Both the position numbers and the translations under genes were made by a program. A stretch of 64,000 bases of DNA from Chitinophagaceae bacterium UBA1953. GTDB lineage: Bacteria; Bacteroidota; Bacteroidia; Chitinophagales; Chitinophagaceae. Every line of letters starts with the position of its first letter. Within the stretch, counting starts at the first letter, position 1. Location: contig DDEN01000050.1 of the NCBI GenBank assembly GCA_002336115.1, forward strand, positions 124,001 to 188,000. Direction: 5' to 3'. The notes beneath the pieces were generated by a model. That model saw only the letters and a program-made list of their open reading frames with translations. It had not been told where the DNA came from and ran no database searches. Below, in pieces: positions 7,703-15,545 of this stretch.

Positions 7703-8164
7703 TTATTCATCTTTGTTTTCTTCTATGAGCAGGCTCATATTGCGGTTAAACAACGGCAGCTTGTTTTCTAAAACCGAAAAAAAATCAATGTCGGCATTTT
7801 CAACTACAGTTAATGCTTTTTGCAAAACGGCTGCGCCTTTATTTGTTAATTCAATTACTTTGGCTCGTGTATCGGTTGGGTGCTCCTGCCGAATAATAAA
7901 TTTCTTTTCTTCCAATGTTCGCAGCACTTTGGAAACCATCATTCTGTCGGCGTTTCCCTGGTTGGCAATATCCACCTGTGTTACATGATCGTTTTCTTTT
8001 GAAAGCCAGCCCAATGCCGCCAGCAATACAAACTGGGTTTGTGTAAGGTTTAAGGGGTCTAAAACTTTTTTAAGCTTTCGCTGCCACAACATAGTTAACT
8101 GCCCCAAAAGGTAACCGGGACTTTCGCCCGGACTGTTAAACTGAAATTCAATTCTTTTTGCCAT
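7703..8164 (-). CDS. MarR-family transcriptional regulator
   Basis: A 153-residue protein of typical MarR length. The winged helix is visible as LTQTQFVLLAALGWLSKEN, DIANQGNADRMMVSKVLRTLEEKKFI and HPTDTRAKVIELTNKG (about residues 40-112). That is helix-turn-helix followed by the wing with the conserved D-x-R. MarR proteins repress neighbouring genes until a ligand binds. It precedes no gene on its own strand within 300 bp and lies downstream of a VOC gene. Control of that gene is possible but not shown. Confidence 0.88.
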   Translation of the reverse strand: MAKRIEFQFNSPGESPGYLLGQLTMLWQRKLKKVLDPLNLTQTQFVLLAALGWLSKENDHVTQVDIANQGNADRMMVSKVLRTLEEKKFIIRQEHPTDTRAKVIELTNKGAAVLQKALTVVENADIDFFSVLENKLPLFNRNMSLLIEENKDE

Positions 8165-8245
8165 CTTGTTTTTAACGCATTTGTGTTGAAGTTAAATTAA
8201 AATCGTGTTGGGTGATTTCAGAAAACCCTGTTCTATACCCGCCTG

Positions 8246-8605
8246 CTATTTTGTTTCCAGAAAAGTGAGTTTGTACCCATCAATATCTTTTACATGAAAT
8301 ACCCGGCCAAAAGGTGTTTGCATTAATTCTCCAACAGTTGTAATTCCGTTTGCAATCAATTTTTCTTTCAGTTCATCCACGTTTTCATTAACTGCAAACC
8401 AAATGGCTACACCTGTTCCCAGTTCTTTTCCTTCAATTGGTTCAAGCGGTGTGCGGATGGCAAAACTTGCCTGCCCCTGGTTGTACCTGAAAACACAGGC
8501 CTGTGGATTTTCGTTATCCAGTTCAAATCCTAATTTCTGAAGATAAAAGTTTTTTGATGCCTGCAGATTTTTCACTTGTAGTGATGCAAATGCTAATTGT
8601 CTCAT
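8246..8605 (-). CDS. VOC-family protein
   Basis: I start it at the ATG at 8605, 24 bp below the -7 box of a good promoter; the frame from 8659 would overlap that promoter. This gives 119 residues. VOC features are FASLQVKNLQASKNFYLQKLGFEL at the start (first module), AIWFAVNENVDELKEKLIANGI in the second, and FHVKDIDGYKLTFLE at the end, where the Glu is the usual metal ligand. Substrate unknown. Likely monocistronic or followed by the MarR gene 81 bp downstream. Confidence 0.82.
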   Translation of the reverse strand: MRQLAFASLQVKNLQASKNFYLQKLGFELDNENPQACVFRYNQGQASFAIRTPLEPIEGKELGTGVAIWFAVNENVDELKEKLIANGITTVGELMQTPFGRVFHVKDIDGYKLTFLETK

Positions 8606-8628
8606 TCTGTAACAATTTATTGTTGCCG

Positions 8629-8660
8629 CAAATATAGTATATGCGACAACAATAAGCAAA
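8629..8660 (-). promoter_or_regulatory. Bacteroidota promoter of the VOC gene
   Basis: Minus strand: TTTG (8657-8660), 20-nt spacer, TATATTTG (8629-8636). It fits the consensus and supports the start at 8605. Confidence 0.75.
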
Positions 8661-8777
8661 AAAAACTATATTCTCATCACCCCACTGTTTATATATTACA
8701 TTTCTGGCCAGGTGATCTGCCGATTTTTCCGGTAATCACCTGGCCAGATAGACAAAGTATTGTTAGTACTTAAAAAA

Positions 8778-9701
8778 TTAATTGGCTATATTACCCACTA
8801 TCTGGTAATAAACAGCTCCGTTTACACCAATTACTTCCTGGTAATAAACAAGGTCGGGCGAAACATATAATATCTGCCCGTTAATATTTACTTTTCTGCA
8901 ACCTGCTGGCAGAGTACGAACTGTATTGGTTTCCAGCACCTGCGAATGAATGTATGTTTCGTCGAGTACATTATGTACACCCACCACTGTATATACTACT
9001 TCATTATTAATTGTATATTCTTCGGTATAAAAAGTGCCATCAAGCTCGTAATAACTTTGCCCGTTAATAATAACAAGCCTTGCGCCATTTGGCAATTCAG
9101 GCAATCTTGCTCCAATGGGAGGATCAATTACAATGTACTCGCTGTTTCCCCAAACATTATAAAAAACGCCATTGAAATAATAATACGGAACTGCGTTTAC
9201 GTATATACGGCGATAGCCGAGAGGTAATACATAAATATGGATTCCTGCCGGGGGATTTACAACCTGGAAGTAAGCACCTGTTTGATAATAAAATACGCCG
9301 TTATTATACCTGTATTTTTTTCCATTATACTCAATACTACGGTAATTGCTTCCCGGTTGCTGTATTCTTTTGCCATAAGCCGGCACTCCCTGTGTATAAC
9401 GGGGAGCTCCCTGGTATGGCTCCCTTACAGGATGCTCACTGCCCGAAGATGTACGAAAAGCTCCCGGCCCGGTACGGCTTGGCGCTACAATAACACGGTT
9501 TCCGTTTGTACTGTTCCGGTCGTTGTAACTGCCATTTCCAGGCGCACCCGTATTTTGCTGTGTTTGCCTGTTATTTGCAGGGGCTTGCTGAGTTGTTGTT
9601 GTGTTATGTTGCTTTTCGGCAGGCTTTCGCTCTTGCGAAAAACCGGTTGAAATTGCAATACCGGAAAGAAGAACAACAAACTTTAATTTTGCATTTTTCA
9701 T
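8778..9701 (-). CDS. secreted DUF6515-family protein
   Basis: I start it at the ATG at 9701, which gives 307 residues beginning MKNAKLKFVVLLSGIAIS, a signal peptide. A low-complexity Gln/Asn/Thr-rich linker follows (about residues 25-95). The rest has a tyrosine-rich pattern repeated about four times, with PPAGIHIYVLPLGYRRIYV, RLPELPNGARLVIINGQSYYELDG and RTLPAGCRKVNINGQILY. Each repeat has a proline-rich turn, then I/V-x-V/I-N-G and Y-x-x-G-x-F/Y-Y. This is characteristic of DUF6515 proteins in Bacteroidota, presumed periplasmic or surface structural proteins. No catalytic motif is evident. Confidence 0.7.
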   Translation of the reverse strand: MKNAKLKFVVLLSGIAISTGFSQERKPAEKQHNTTTTQQAPANNRQTQQNTGAPGNGSYNDRNSTNGNRVIVAPSRTGPGAFRTSSGSEHPVREPYQGAPRYTQGVPAYGKRIQQPGSNYRSIEYNGKKYRYNNGVFYYQTGAYFQVVNPPAGIHIYVLPLGYRRIYVNAVPYYYFNGVFYNVWGNSEYIVIDPPIGARLPELPNGARLVIINGQSYYELDGTFYTEEYTINNEVVYTVVGVHNVLDETYIHSQVLETNTVRTLPAGCRKVNINGQILYVSPDLVYYQEVIGVNGAVYYQIVGNIAN

Positions 9702-9942
9702 TATGAATGTATTTTCTTCAGCAATATTCAAATACAACAGTGTTAAAGAAAGTACAAACCCGACGAAAGAGACAAATTTTAAGCTCACTCACTAAAAGTA
9801 TTGCGCTGAATAGTTTCATCTAAAAACATGTTTGCTTTTTGAGGATTACGAAAACCAGCAGGAGTATGTACACATTTTTGCTTTAAAAAGCAGCAACGAT
9901 TATGCCTACTACCGGTAAATGCAAAGCCGAATTTTTTACAGA

Positions 9943-9993
9943 AGTTTATAACGAAAATTCAATTATTAAGCTGCACCCTTTGCCCGGGCTGCT
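9943..9993 (-). pseudogene. 3' fragment of a histidine kinase gene
   Basis: This stretch is 43/51 identical to 12961-13011 in the same orientation. It encodes SSPGKGCSLIIEFSL and a stop, the G2 box and end of a HATPase domain. Nothing kinase-like lies upstream of it (9994 onwards). It appears as the distal boundary of the 10,000-12,950 cassette block, whose proximal boundary is the intact end of the kinase at 12964. Apart from this fragment and the features listed nearby, 9702-10194 shows no gene. Confidence 0.6.
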
Positions 9994-10027
9994 TTACAGT
10001 TGTTGGTGTCCCTTAAAAGAAAATGCC

Positions 10028-10111
10028 CTTGCTGTGTGTTTTCACCAGCAAGAATTCGATTCCATAAATATCTTTAGTGCATGTATTGTTGGTGAAACAC
10101 ACACAACGAAG
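10028..10111. repeat. long inverted repeat (hairpin)
   Basis: The left arm 10028-10051 contains GCTGTGTGTTTTCACCAGCA. The right arm 10086-10111 contains TGTTGGTGAAACACACACAA. They pair over about 24 bp with few mismatches, around a 34-nt loop. It lies beyond the end of the lipoprotein cassette and might be a relic attC-like site or a transcript-end structure. Confidence 0.6.
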
Positions 10112-10180
10112 GCAGGCTATGGTTTGGTAATTTGACTTTTGGAAATAATTTAGCTGGGGAATGCCAACAAGGGCGAAAGT

Positions 10181-10190
10181 GTTATCTGCC
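10181..10190 (-). repeat. distal end of the lipoprotein cassette
   Basis: GTTATCTGCC on the plus strand, 5 bp beyond the stop at 10195. It is 8/10 identical to the minus-strand cassette start GTTGACTGCC (11178-11187), as expected if both ends of the unit join on circularisation. Confidence 0.45.
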
Positions 10191-10194
10191 GTAA

Positions 10195-11172
10195 TTATTT
10201 CTTTATTCTTATTTTCCACGCAAAGTCAATACTTATTAAATGTTCATATCTGAATTTGTCTGTCAATTCTGGTGTGAAGAAAGTCGGTCTATAAATAATG
10301 CCAAAATGAAAATTTTCGCTTAATTGAAAATATGTCGGAAATACCAAGCCAAAAGAATTATGACTTTTCTTAACTGGTTCTCTTGTTGGTGGCTGCGGGG
10401 CAAACTGGTTATAATACCTCAAGTCCCAGGTATTTCTTGCAAACGATAGTCCATAGCCGATAGTGAAACGCTTTATTCTACGATTATTTGAAAAACTAAT
10501 ATATCTTGAACTCATTAGTTCGTATTCTCCACTTATATCAATAGCTGCCGGAACCGGAACAAAAAAATCTGAAACACCCGAGATGCTTAAATTCAAAAAT
10601 CTATTTGTTGCGTAACAGTAGTCAAGTCCAAACATTATTCCCCAAAAACCAGTATTTGATTTAGTTCCTTCATTCTCTGGCTTTAAACTAAATGAGTTTA
10701 TATGAGGTAATGAGATGTGCAGATATAATTCGCCCTTGCTTGTTGGATAGGTTTTGGAAAAAAAGTTGTGAAAAGATGTTGAAATAGGAGGTCTGAGAAA
10801 CCGTACTGAGTCAGAAATATTCAAAAAAACAGATCTGCCATAATAATACCTTTTTTGATTTGTCAAATCAATCAAATACGCAGCAGGTGATAGCTCGAAC
10901 CATAACAAATTGCCACATAAAAACGCAGGGTTAACTGAAGACTTTACGGTGTAATTAAAAGTTGCCGTGTCAGTAATAAGCTTTATGTCAAGGTTTTTTT
11001 TTGAACGCATTACTCTTACACTTGCAGGTAATTGATATATGCTGTCCAAAATTTTAACTTTTGCATTTTCTGCGTTTGTATTAATGTTCATTTTGTAACT
11101 TCTTCTTGTTATTACTGTGGCACAAGAAGTCAATAGAAATGAAACTATAAATATGTAAAGTGTCGGTCTCAT
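10195..11172 (-). CDS. lipoprotein with outer-membrane barrel-like body, unknown function
   Basis: A 325-residue protein with a lipoprotein signal: IFIVSFLLTSCATVI, with Cys near residue 17 as the lipidation site. Residues about 25-90 resemble the PEGA-like leader of many Bacteroidota lipoproteins, with AKVKILDSIYQLPASVRVMRS. The rest is rich in amphipathic strands (RFLNLSISGVSDFFVPVP, RFTIGYGLSFARNTWDL) and ends in FAWKIRIKK. I recognise no named family. It begins 10 bp after a minus-strand GTT core, directly behind the HEPN gene's attC-like site, so it looks like the second cassette of that array. Confidence 0.6.
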   Translation of the reverse strand: MRPTLYIFIVSFLLTSCATVITRRSYKMNINTNAENAKVKILDSIYQLPASVRVMRSKKNLDIKLITDTATFNYTVKSSVNPAFLCGNLLWFELSPAAYLIDLTNQKRYYYGRSVFLNISDSVRFLRPPISTSFHNFFSKTYPTSKGELYLHISLPHINSFSLKPENEGTKSNTGFWGIMFGLDYCYATNRFLNLSISGVSDFFVPVPAAIDISGEYELMSSRYISFSNNRRIKRFTIGYGLSFARNTWDLRYYNQFAPQPPTREPVKKSHNSFGLVFPTYFQLSENFHFGIIYRPTFFTPELTDKFRYEHLISIDFAWKIRIKK

Positions 11173-11177
11173 ATTAA

Positions 11178-11387
11178 GGCAGTCAACGAGCAGGCATTGC
11201 CGATGGTGGGGAATTTTATTTTCGTCCGCCCGGAACCGCTGCCTGGCTTTTTGATAAAGTTAAATACTAAGAACTAAAGCCGGGCTTTATTCGTCGAGCC
11301 CCGAACCACAGTACAGCAGAATTACCGCTGCTGATTGTTCCAATGTCAAGCCCCACTATTGGCAATACCAATGTTGGCAGTAATGTT
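11178..11387 (-). repeat. attC-like site between HEPN and lipoprotein cassettes
   Basis: A roughly 200-bp imperfect palindrome. Outer cores are GTCAAC (11182-11187) and GTTGGC (11373-11378). Inner arms are CATTGCCGATGGTGGGG on the left and CCCCACTATTGGCAATACCA on the right. Within the loop, CGTCCGCCC and AACCGCTGCC recur from the site at 4704-4909. Bases 11373-11387 (GTTGGCAGTAATGTT) are the exact reverse complement of 12790-12804, the start of the HEPN unit. Confidence 0.65.
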
Positions 11388-11389
11388 TT

Positions 11390-12787
11390 TTAGACTTTTC
11401 GAATTAGACTTTCTTCAATTTTGAGGTTGTTATTAAACTGGTATATGCTTGGATGATAAACTATATATCCTTCAAAACCTATGTGTTTTAACACTAAGCA
11501 GTTGATGCAAAAAAGCAGTCTTCCGTTAATTAAAGAAAGATAATGTCTATCATCTTTTTCAGGTATTCTGCCATGTAAAAAATCATTCCGTCTTTCAATG
11601 GCTTCTATGTCTTTCGTTGGAAGGTTAATATTTAAGTGTTTAAAAGGCTGTAATAACTTTTGTTTATTAGTCGGTGAATTAATTCTTTCTATGTCAGATG
11701 AAATTTTTGTGAATGCTTCAACTGACAACTTATCCTTAAACTCCTGTAGTGACTTTTTAAGTTCGCATCTTAGATTATTGGCAATTTCTTTTTCTTTTAT
11801 TGGTTTAATTTTTTCTGATATTTCCTCTGATATTTTGTTTGTAATTGTTTCAAGTGCTACAGAATATAAAGTTGAGGTCACATAGGCTGGTTCGGTGTGA
11901 GCTTGGCAAAGTAATAAGAGTGTTCTTTTGTAAACCAATGAATTAATGAGTTCAGTTATAAGGTTTTCAAGACCTGTAATTGAAAATCTAATTACAGGTG
12001 CGTTTACTTGATGCTGGAGAGTGACATCTGGAATCGCTGCATAGCCATTTTTCAAATCATCAAAAAAACGCTTTAAGCTTAGTACAGAATTTTTCTCAAA
12101 ATTAATTGTGTCACTTCCGATAATATAAATTTCTTTTCCTAAAAATGTGCCCGTTAGATAAGTGATTGCAAGTATTATTTCGTCTTGTAGTGATATAAAA
12201 TCAGAATAAGGGCAAATGTCTTGACTTTCTATAATGAAGTATGAATTTTTAGTCTCCTTTGATGTATAAGAAAAAAGATTAAGCTGGATGCCTTTTATAT
12301 TAATTTCTAAAACCCCAGAGCCATATGTAGTTGTGCCGATTTTTAAGCAATTGTTATGTGCAAAAAAACCGCTCAAAGCATGGTCTGTCTCTCTTATAAT
12401 TACTGCTCTATAATAAGAGTTTTTATGATTTCTTAATGCTTCGGTTTCAAACTCTTTTATATAACCAGACACAGATGTGAATCCAGCAAAACCAAATGAA
12501 AAATTGCATTTTGCTTTGATTAAATCAAATTCAATAATTCTAAAGTTGTTTGAAAATCTAATTGGTAATGTCGGGGCATATGTAATTTTATGCCTGTCAT
12601 CTTGAGATGGTAAACTCATCTTTGAAAATTCGAAGAAAAATCCATCATCTTTTCTCTGGGTTTTGGCTACAGCTTTATTTAATGTCTCATGACTACTACT
12701 GACTTCAAAAAAACTTTCTGAAAAAAAGGATTCAATCGTTCTAATTGTGTCTGCTACTTGCTTCTCTATTGTTTGCATGAGGCTCAT
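11390..12787 (-). CDS. HEPN-domain protein, candidate anti-phage factor
   Basis: A 465-residue soluble protein. Near the C-terminus, EAIERRNDFLHGRIPEKDD (about residues 393-411) contains the R-x4-H motif of HEPN ribonucleases. It is preceded by long helices and followed by a helix rich in Leu and Cys (INGRLLFCINCLVLKHIGF). Large proteins with a beta-rich N-terminus and a C-terminal HEPN of this type include ApeA-like phage defence proteins that cleave RNA on infection. That assignment is inference. The gene is the only one between a repeat-borne promoter and an attC-like site, and the predicted leader is only about 12 nt. Confidence 0.65.
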   Translation of the reverse strand: MSLMQTIEKQVADTIRTIESFFSESFFEVSSSHETLNKAVAKTQRKDDGFFFEFSKMSLPSQDDRHKITYAPTLPIRFSNNFRIIEFDLIKAKCNFSFGFAGFTSVSGYIKEFETEALRNHKNSYYRAVIIRETDHALSGFFAHNNCLKIGTTTYGSGVLEINIKGIQLNLFSYTSKETKNSYFIIESQDICPYSDFISLQDEIILAITYLTGTFLGKEIYIIGSDTINFEKNSVLSLKRFFDDLKNGYAAIPDVTLQHQVNAPVIRFSITGLENLITELINSLVYKRTLLLLCQAHTEPAYVTSTLYSVALETITNKISEEISEKIKPIKEKEIANNLRCELKKSLQEFKDKLSVEAFTKISSDIERINSPTNKQKLLQPFKHLNINLPTKDIEAIERRNDFLHGRIPEKDDRHYLSLINGRLLFCINCLVLKHIGFEGYIVYHPSIYQFNNNLKIEESLIRKV

Positions 12788-12789
12788 AT

Positions 12790-12804
12790 AACATTACTGC
12801 CAAC
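12790..12804 (-). repeat. cassette start of the HEPN unit
   Basis: Minus strand GTTGGCAGTAATGTT, identical over 15/15 bases to 11373-11387 read on the plus strand. The sequence differs from the other units' ends (GTTGTGTGCT...), yet the pair matches perfectly within this unit. Confidence 0.7.
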
Positions 12805-12950
12805 TCAAATATATACGCAATACCTCATTTTTCAAAAAGGCATACTTCTCTTCTATAATATTGTACAATAACCTTGTAACACAACGTTTCCGTTAACTGT
12901 CTGCTTCACTTCAGCTTTACATGCCGGGAGATGTTGTTGAGAAAAATTAT
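12803..12950 (-). repeat. promoter-bearing repeat element, copy 3 (blocks A and B)
   Basis: Block A (12803-12858) and block B (12869-12950) match copy 1 at 3121-3322. About 54 bp present between them in copy 1 is missing. Block B again pairs ACAACGTT with AGATGTTGT. It starts 13 bp after the histidine kinase stop at 12964. Confidence 0.7.
12806..12836 (-). promoter_or_regulatory. Bacteroidota promoter inside repeat copy 3
   Basis: Minus strand: TTTG (12833-12836), 19-nt spacer, TATATTTG (12806-12813). It drives the HEPN gene, and transcription should start inside the cassette's GTT end. Confidence 0.75.
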
Positions 12951-12963
12951 ATCGGTATGCAGT

Positions 12964-14786
12964 TTATAACAAAAACTCAACCGCTAACCTGCACCCTTTT
13001 CCCGGGCTGCTGATAATGCTGCACTGACCACTATACAGTTTGGCCCTGTGGCGAATGTTGGCAAGGCCAATGCCTTTTGATTTTTGTTCGGGATCAAAGC
13101 CCCGGCCATTGTCGGCAACTTCAAGTGTAAGCAGGTTCCCTTTCTGTAAAAGTTTTACGGCAATTTCTGAAGCTTCTGCATACTTAATAATGTTGCTGAA
13201 CTGTTCCTGTATAATTCTGTACAGGTTTACTTTAAAAGTTGTTTCCAGCTTTTTTCATTTACATCAACGGTTAAGTTTACATTTTTGCAGGAGAACTTAA
13301 GGCTTACTACCAAATTTTCAATTGCCTCCCTGAGTGTAAATTCATGTAATGGTGGTGATACAATTCTTGAAGATAATTTCCTTATTTCTTCAATTGCTTT
13401 ATTCACCACATCCACTCCTTCCATAATTTGCCCGGCAGTAGCTTCATCTGAATACAATGCGGTGTTTTTAAGCCGCAGTACAGAAGCGGCAAGTAGTTGG
13501 TTAATGTTATCGTGTAATTCTCTGCCAATTTCGCTTTTACTTTTTTCTTCACCTTCAACTGCCGCCAGATCCATTTCGTGCTGGCTGCGGTATTTTTCTT
13601 TTTCGAGCTGTTCTTCAATTATCAGCTTTTCAGTAACATCATTAATTGTTATAAGAAACGCTTCTCTTCCTTTATAATCAATTTGGGTAATTGTGGGTTC
13701 AACCAAAATTATATTACCATCCTTCTTTCTATGCTTTCGTATATGGGTATGGTGAGTATAAGTATCGTTTTGAATCTGCTTTTTAAATTCTTCACATTCA
13801 CCCGGAACTTTTATATCACAGGCATGGAGTTTCATAAACTCTTTTTCGGTATAGCCATACAGTTTAATGCCTGTTTCATTTACTTTAATAAACCGGAGAG
13901 TTTCTTTATCAAGTATTCCTATAGCAAAAGGGCTGTTGTTAAATAAGCCTATGTATTGGGTTGCTGTTTCCTTTATTAATTGCTCGGCCAGCTTTTTGTC
14001 GGTTATATCCTGTACTGTACCTAAAACTGTGCTTAATGTAAAATGCCTGTCAAATTCAAATTTAGCCCTTTCAATAACCCATTTTTCGCCCGATGGAGTA
14101 ATAATCCTGTGTTCAACTTCATAAAAGCCGGAATCCATTGCTTTTTGCCAGTTTTCATCAACAAGTGCTTTGTCATTAGGATGAATGTATTCCAAAAATA
14201 ACCCGTAGGTCATTGGTGTATTTTCAGGTATTTCAAATATGCGGTATGTTTCTTCTGACCATTCAATTTTTTTTGTGGAAAGATCAATAAACCAGCTTCC
14301 TGTTTTTGCTAGTTCCTGCGCCTGTTTCAACTGCATTTCACTTTTCAGAAGTTTTTCCTGAAATGAAACAATTTTTTCTTCATGCTGTTTCTGTGTTGAT
14401 ATAAGATTGCTTACAGAAAGAAATTGAAAAGGCTGCCCTTCTTTGTCTTTTACCGGCGTTATTACGGTATCAACCCAATAGTAAGACCCATCTTTTGCTT
14501 TATCTTTTATTTCAGAGCGCCAGGGCTTGCCTTTGCCAATTGAATTCCACATTTCAATAAAAAAATCGTTGGGGTGATGACCGCTGCTAATAATTTTATG
14601 TGTACTGCCAATTAATTCTTCTCTGGAATATTGCGATATTTCAAGAAACTTGTCGTTAACATAAATAATCTTACCAGCTAAATCTGTAATAGATACAATG
14701 GCCACTTCATTAAATGCTGAAAGATAAGCATTCAGCGTGTGGTGTAATTGAGCAAACTTTCCGGAAGTGCTGTTAGTTTCTGGCAT
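12964..14786 (-). pseudogene. multi-PAS sensor histidine kinase, NarL-type, with a frameshift
   Basis: I start at the ATG at 14786; a TTG at 14804 is also in frame. The order is three PAS domains (about residues 20-130, 160-270 and 290-400), then a HisKA_3 dimerisation segment with ELHDNINQLLAASVLRLK, the phosphoaccepting His motif. The frame stops at 13227 after ESWKQLLK. The HATPase domain then continues in another frame (NLYRIIQEQFSNIIKYAEAS, VADNGRGFDP, GIGLANIRHRA, SSPGKGC) to a stop at 12964. One missing A in the GGAAAC stretch near 13242 would restore it. It is either a real mutation that leaves the kinase without ATP binding or a sequencing error. Confidence 0.75.
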
Positions 14787-14949
14787 TGCAAGTTGGCTAT
14801 TCAAGGAATTTAAATATTCATATTAAAGTTAATAAAAGGAATATGAATAAATAACAATTATTTAAAATAATTTACTTGAAAACAGTTTTTGTTTATAAAC
14901 CTGAAAGATCACCAAGCAAGTACAGGCGTGGTGTACTATACCGTTAGCG

Positions 14950-15540
14950 TTACCTGTCATTTAATCCTTTACCGGATTTTATCAGGGCAATACATTTTTC
15001 CACCCTTGCTTCTCTTGTTTTAACTTGTTTGGGTTGCGAAAAATAAAGCAGGTATGCACGCTGCCTGCCGGGAGTTAATGCATCAAATGCTTTTTTTAAT
15101 AGCGGCTTTTTATCCAGTTGTTTCTGAAACTCGTCGGGTACCGTATATTCTTTGGTTTTTTTAAGCGTTACTTTTAATCCTGCTTTTTCCACTTCAACAG
15201 CTTCAAAAATATAAGCCTTCAGCACTTTTGTAAGTTTTGTAATTTCAGAAATACCAGTGAATCTGATCTGCCTTCCTGCTTGTACGTTCTCCGTTTGCTG
15301 AACAAGTATTCCATCAGCGTCGTTCAGCAATGCACCTTTAAAAAACAGCAAAGCACAATAGTGTTTAAAATAATGAATGAGTACTACATTGCTGCCATTG
15401 TATGTATAGCAGGCACAACCCCATTTTAGTTCTTCTGTAAGATTACAGCTAAGAACTATTTCCCTCAGCTTTATACATTCTTTTTGCCAGTTTGCAGCTT
15501 TGGCGAAAAAGAAATCAACGTTTGGATTCATGGCTGGCAT
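14950..15540 (-). CDS. YdeI/OmpD-associated family protein (DUF1801 plus OmdA)
   Basis: A 196-residue protein. The N-terminal half has the DUF1801 pattern: ELKWGCACYTYNGSNVVLIHYFKHYCALLFFKGALL (about residues 36-72), with tryptophan and aromatic residues. The C-terminal half is the bacteriocin-protection/OmdA type, with VPDEFQKQLDKKPLLKKAFDALTPGRQRAYLLYFSQ and KTREARVEKCI. YdeI proteins are linked to peptide-stress tolerance in enterobacteria, but their biochemical role is unclear. It follows the secreted protein gene at 15546-16079 by 5 bp, so both are probably co-transcribed. Confidence 0.85.
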   Translation of the reverse strand: MPAMNPNVDFFFAKAANWQKECIKLREIVLSCNLTEELKWGCACYTYNGSNVVLIHYFKHYCALLFFKGALLNDADGILVQQTENVQAGRQIRFTGISEITKLTKVLKAYIFEAVEVEKAGLKVTLKKTKEYTVPDEFQKQLDKKPLLKKAFDALTPGRQRAYLLYFSQPKQVKTREARVEKCIALIKSGKGLNDR

Positions 15541-15545
15541 TGTAG

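Noticed and set aside
9902..10135. 77-residue open frame in the gap before the lipoprotein gene
   Set aside because: It overlaps the kinase fragment and the long hairpin, has no family resemblance or start signal, and its codons are explained by those features.
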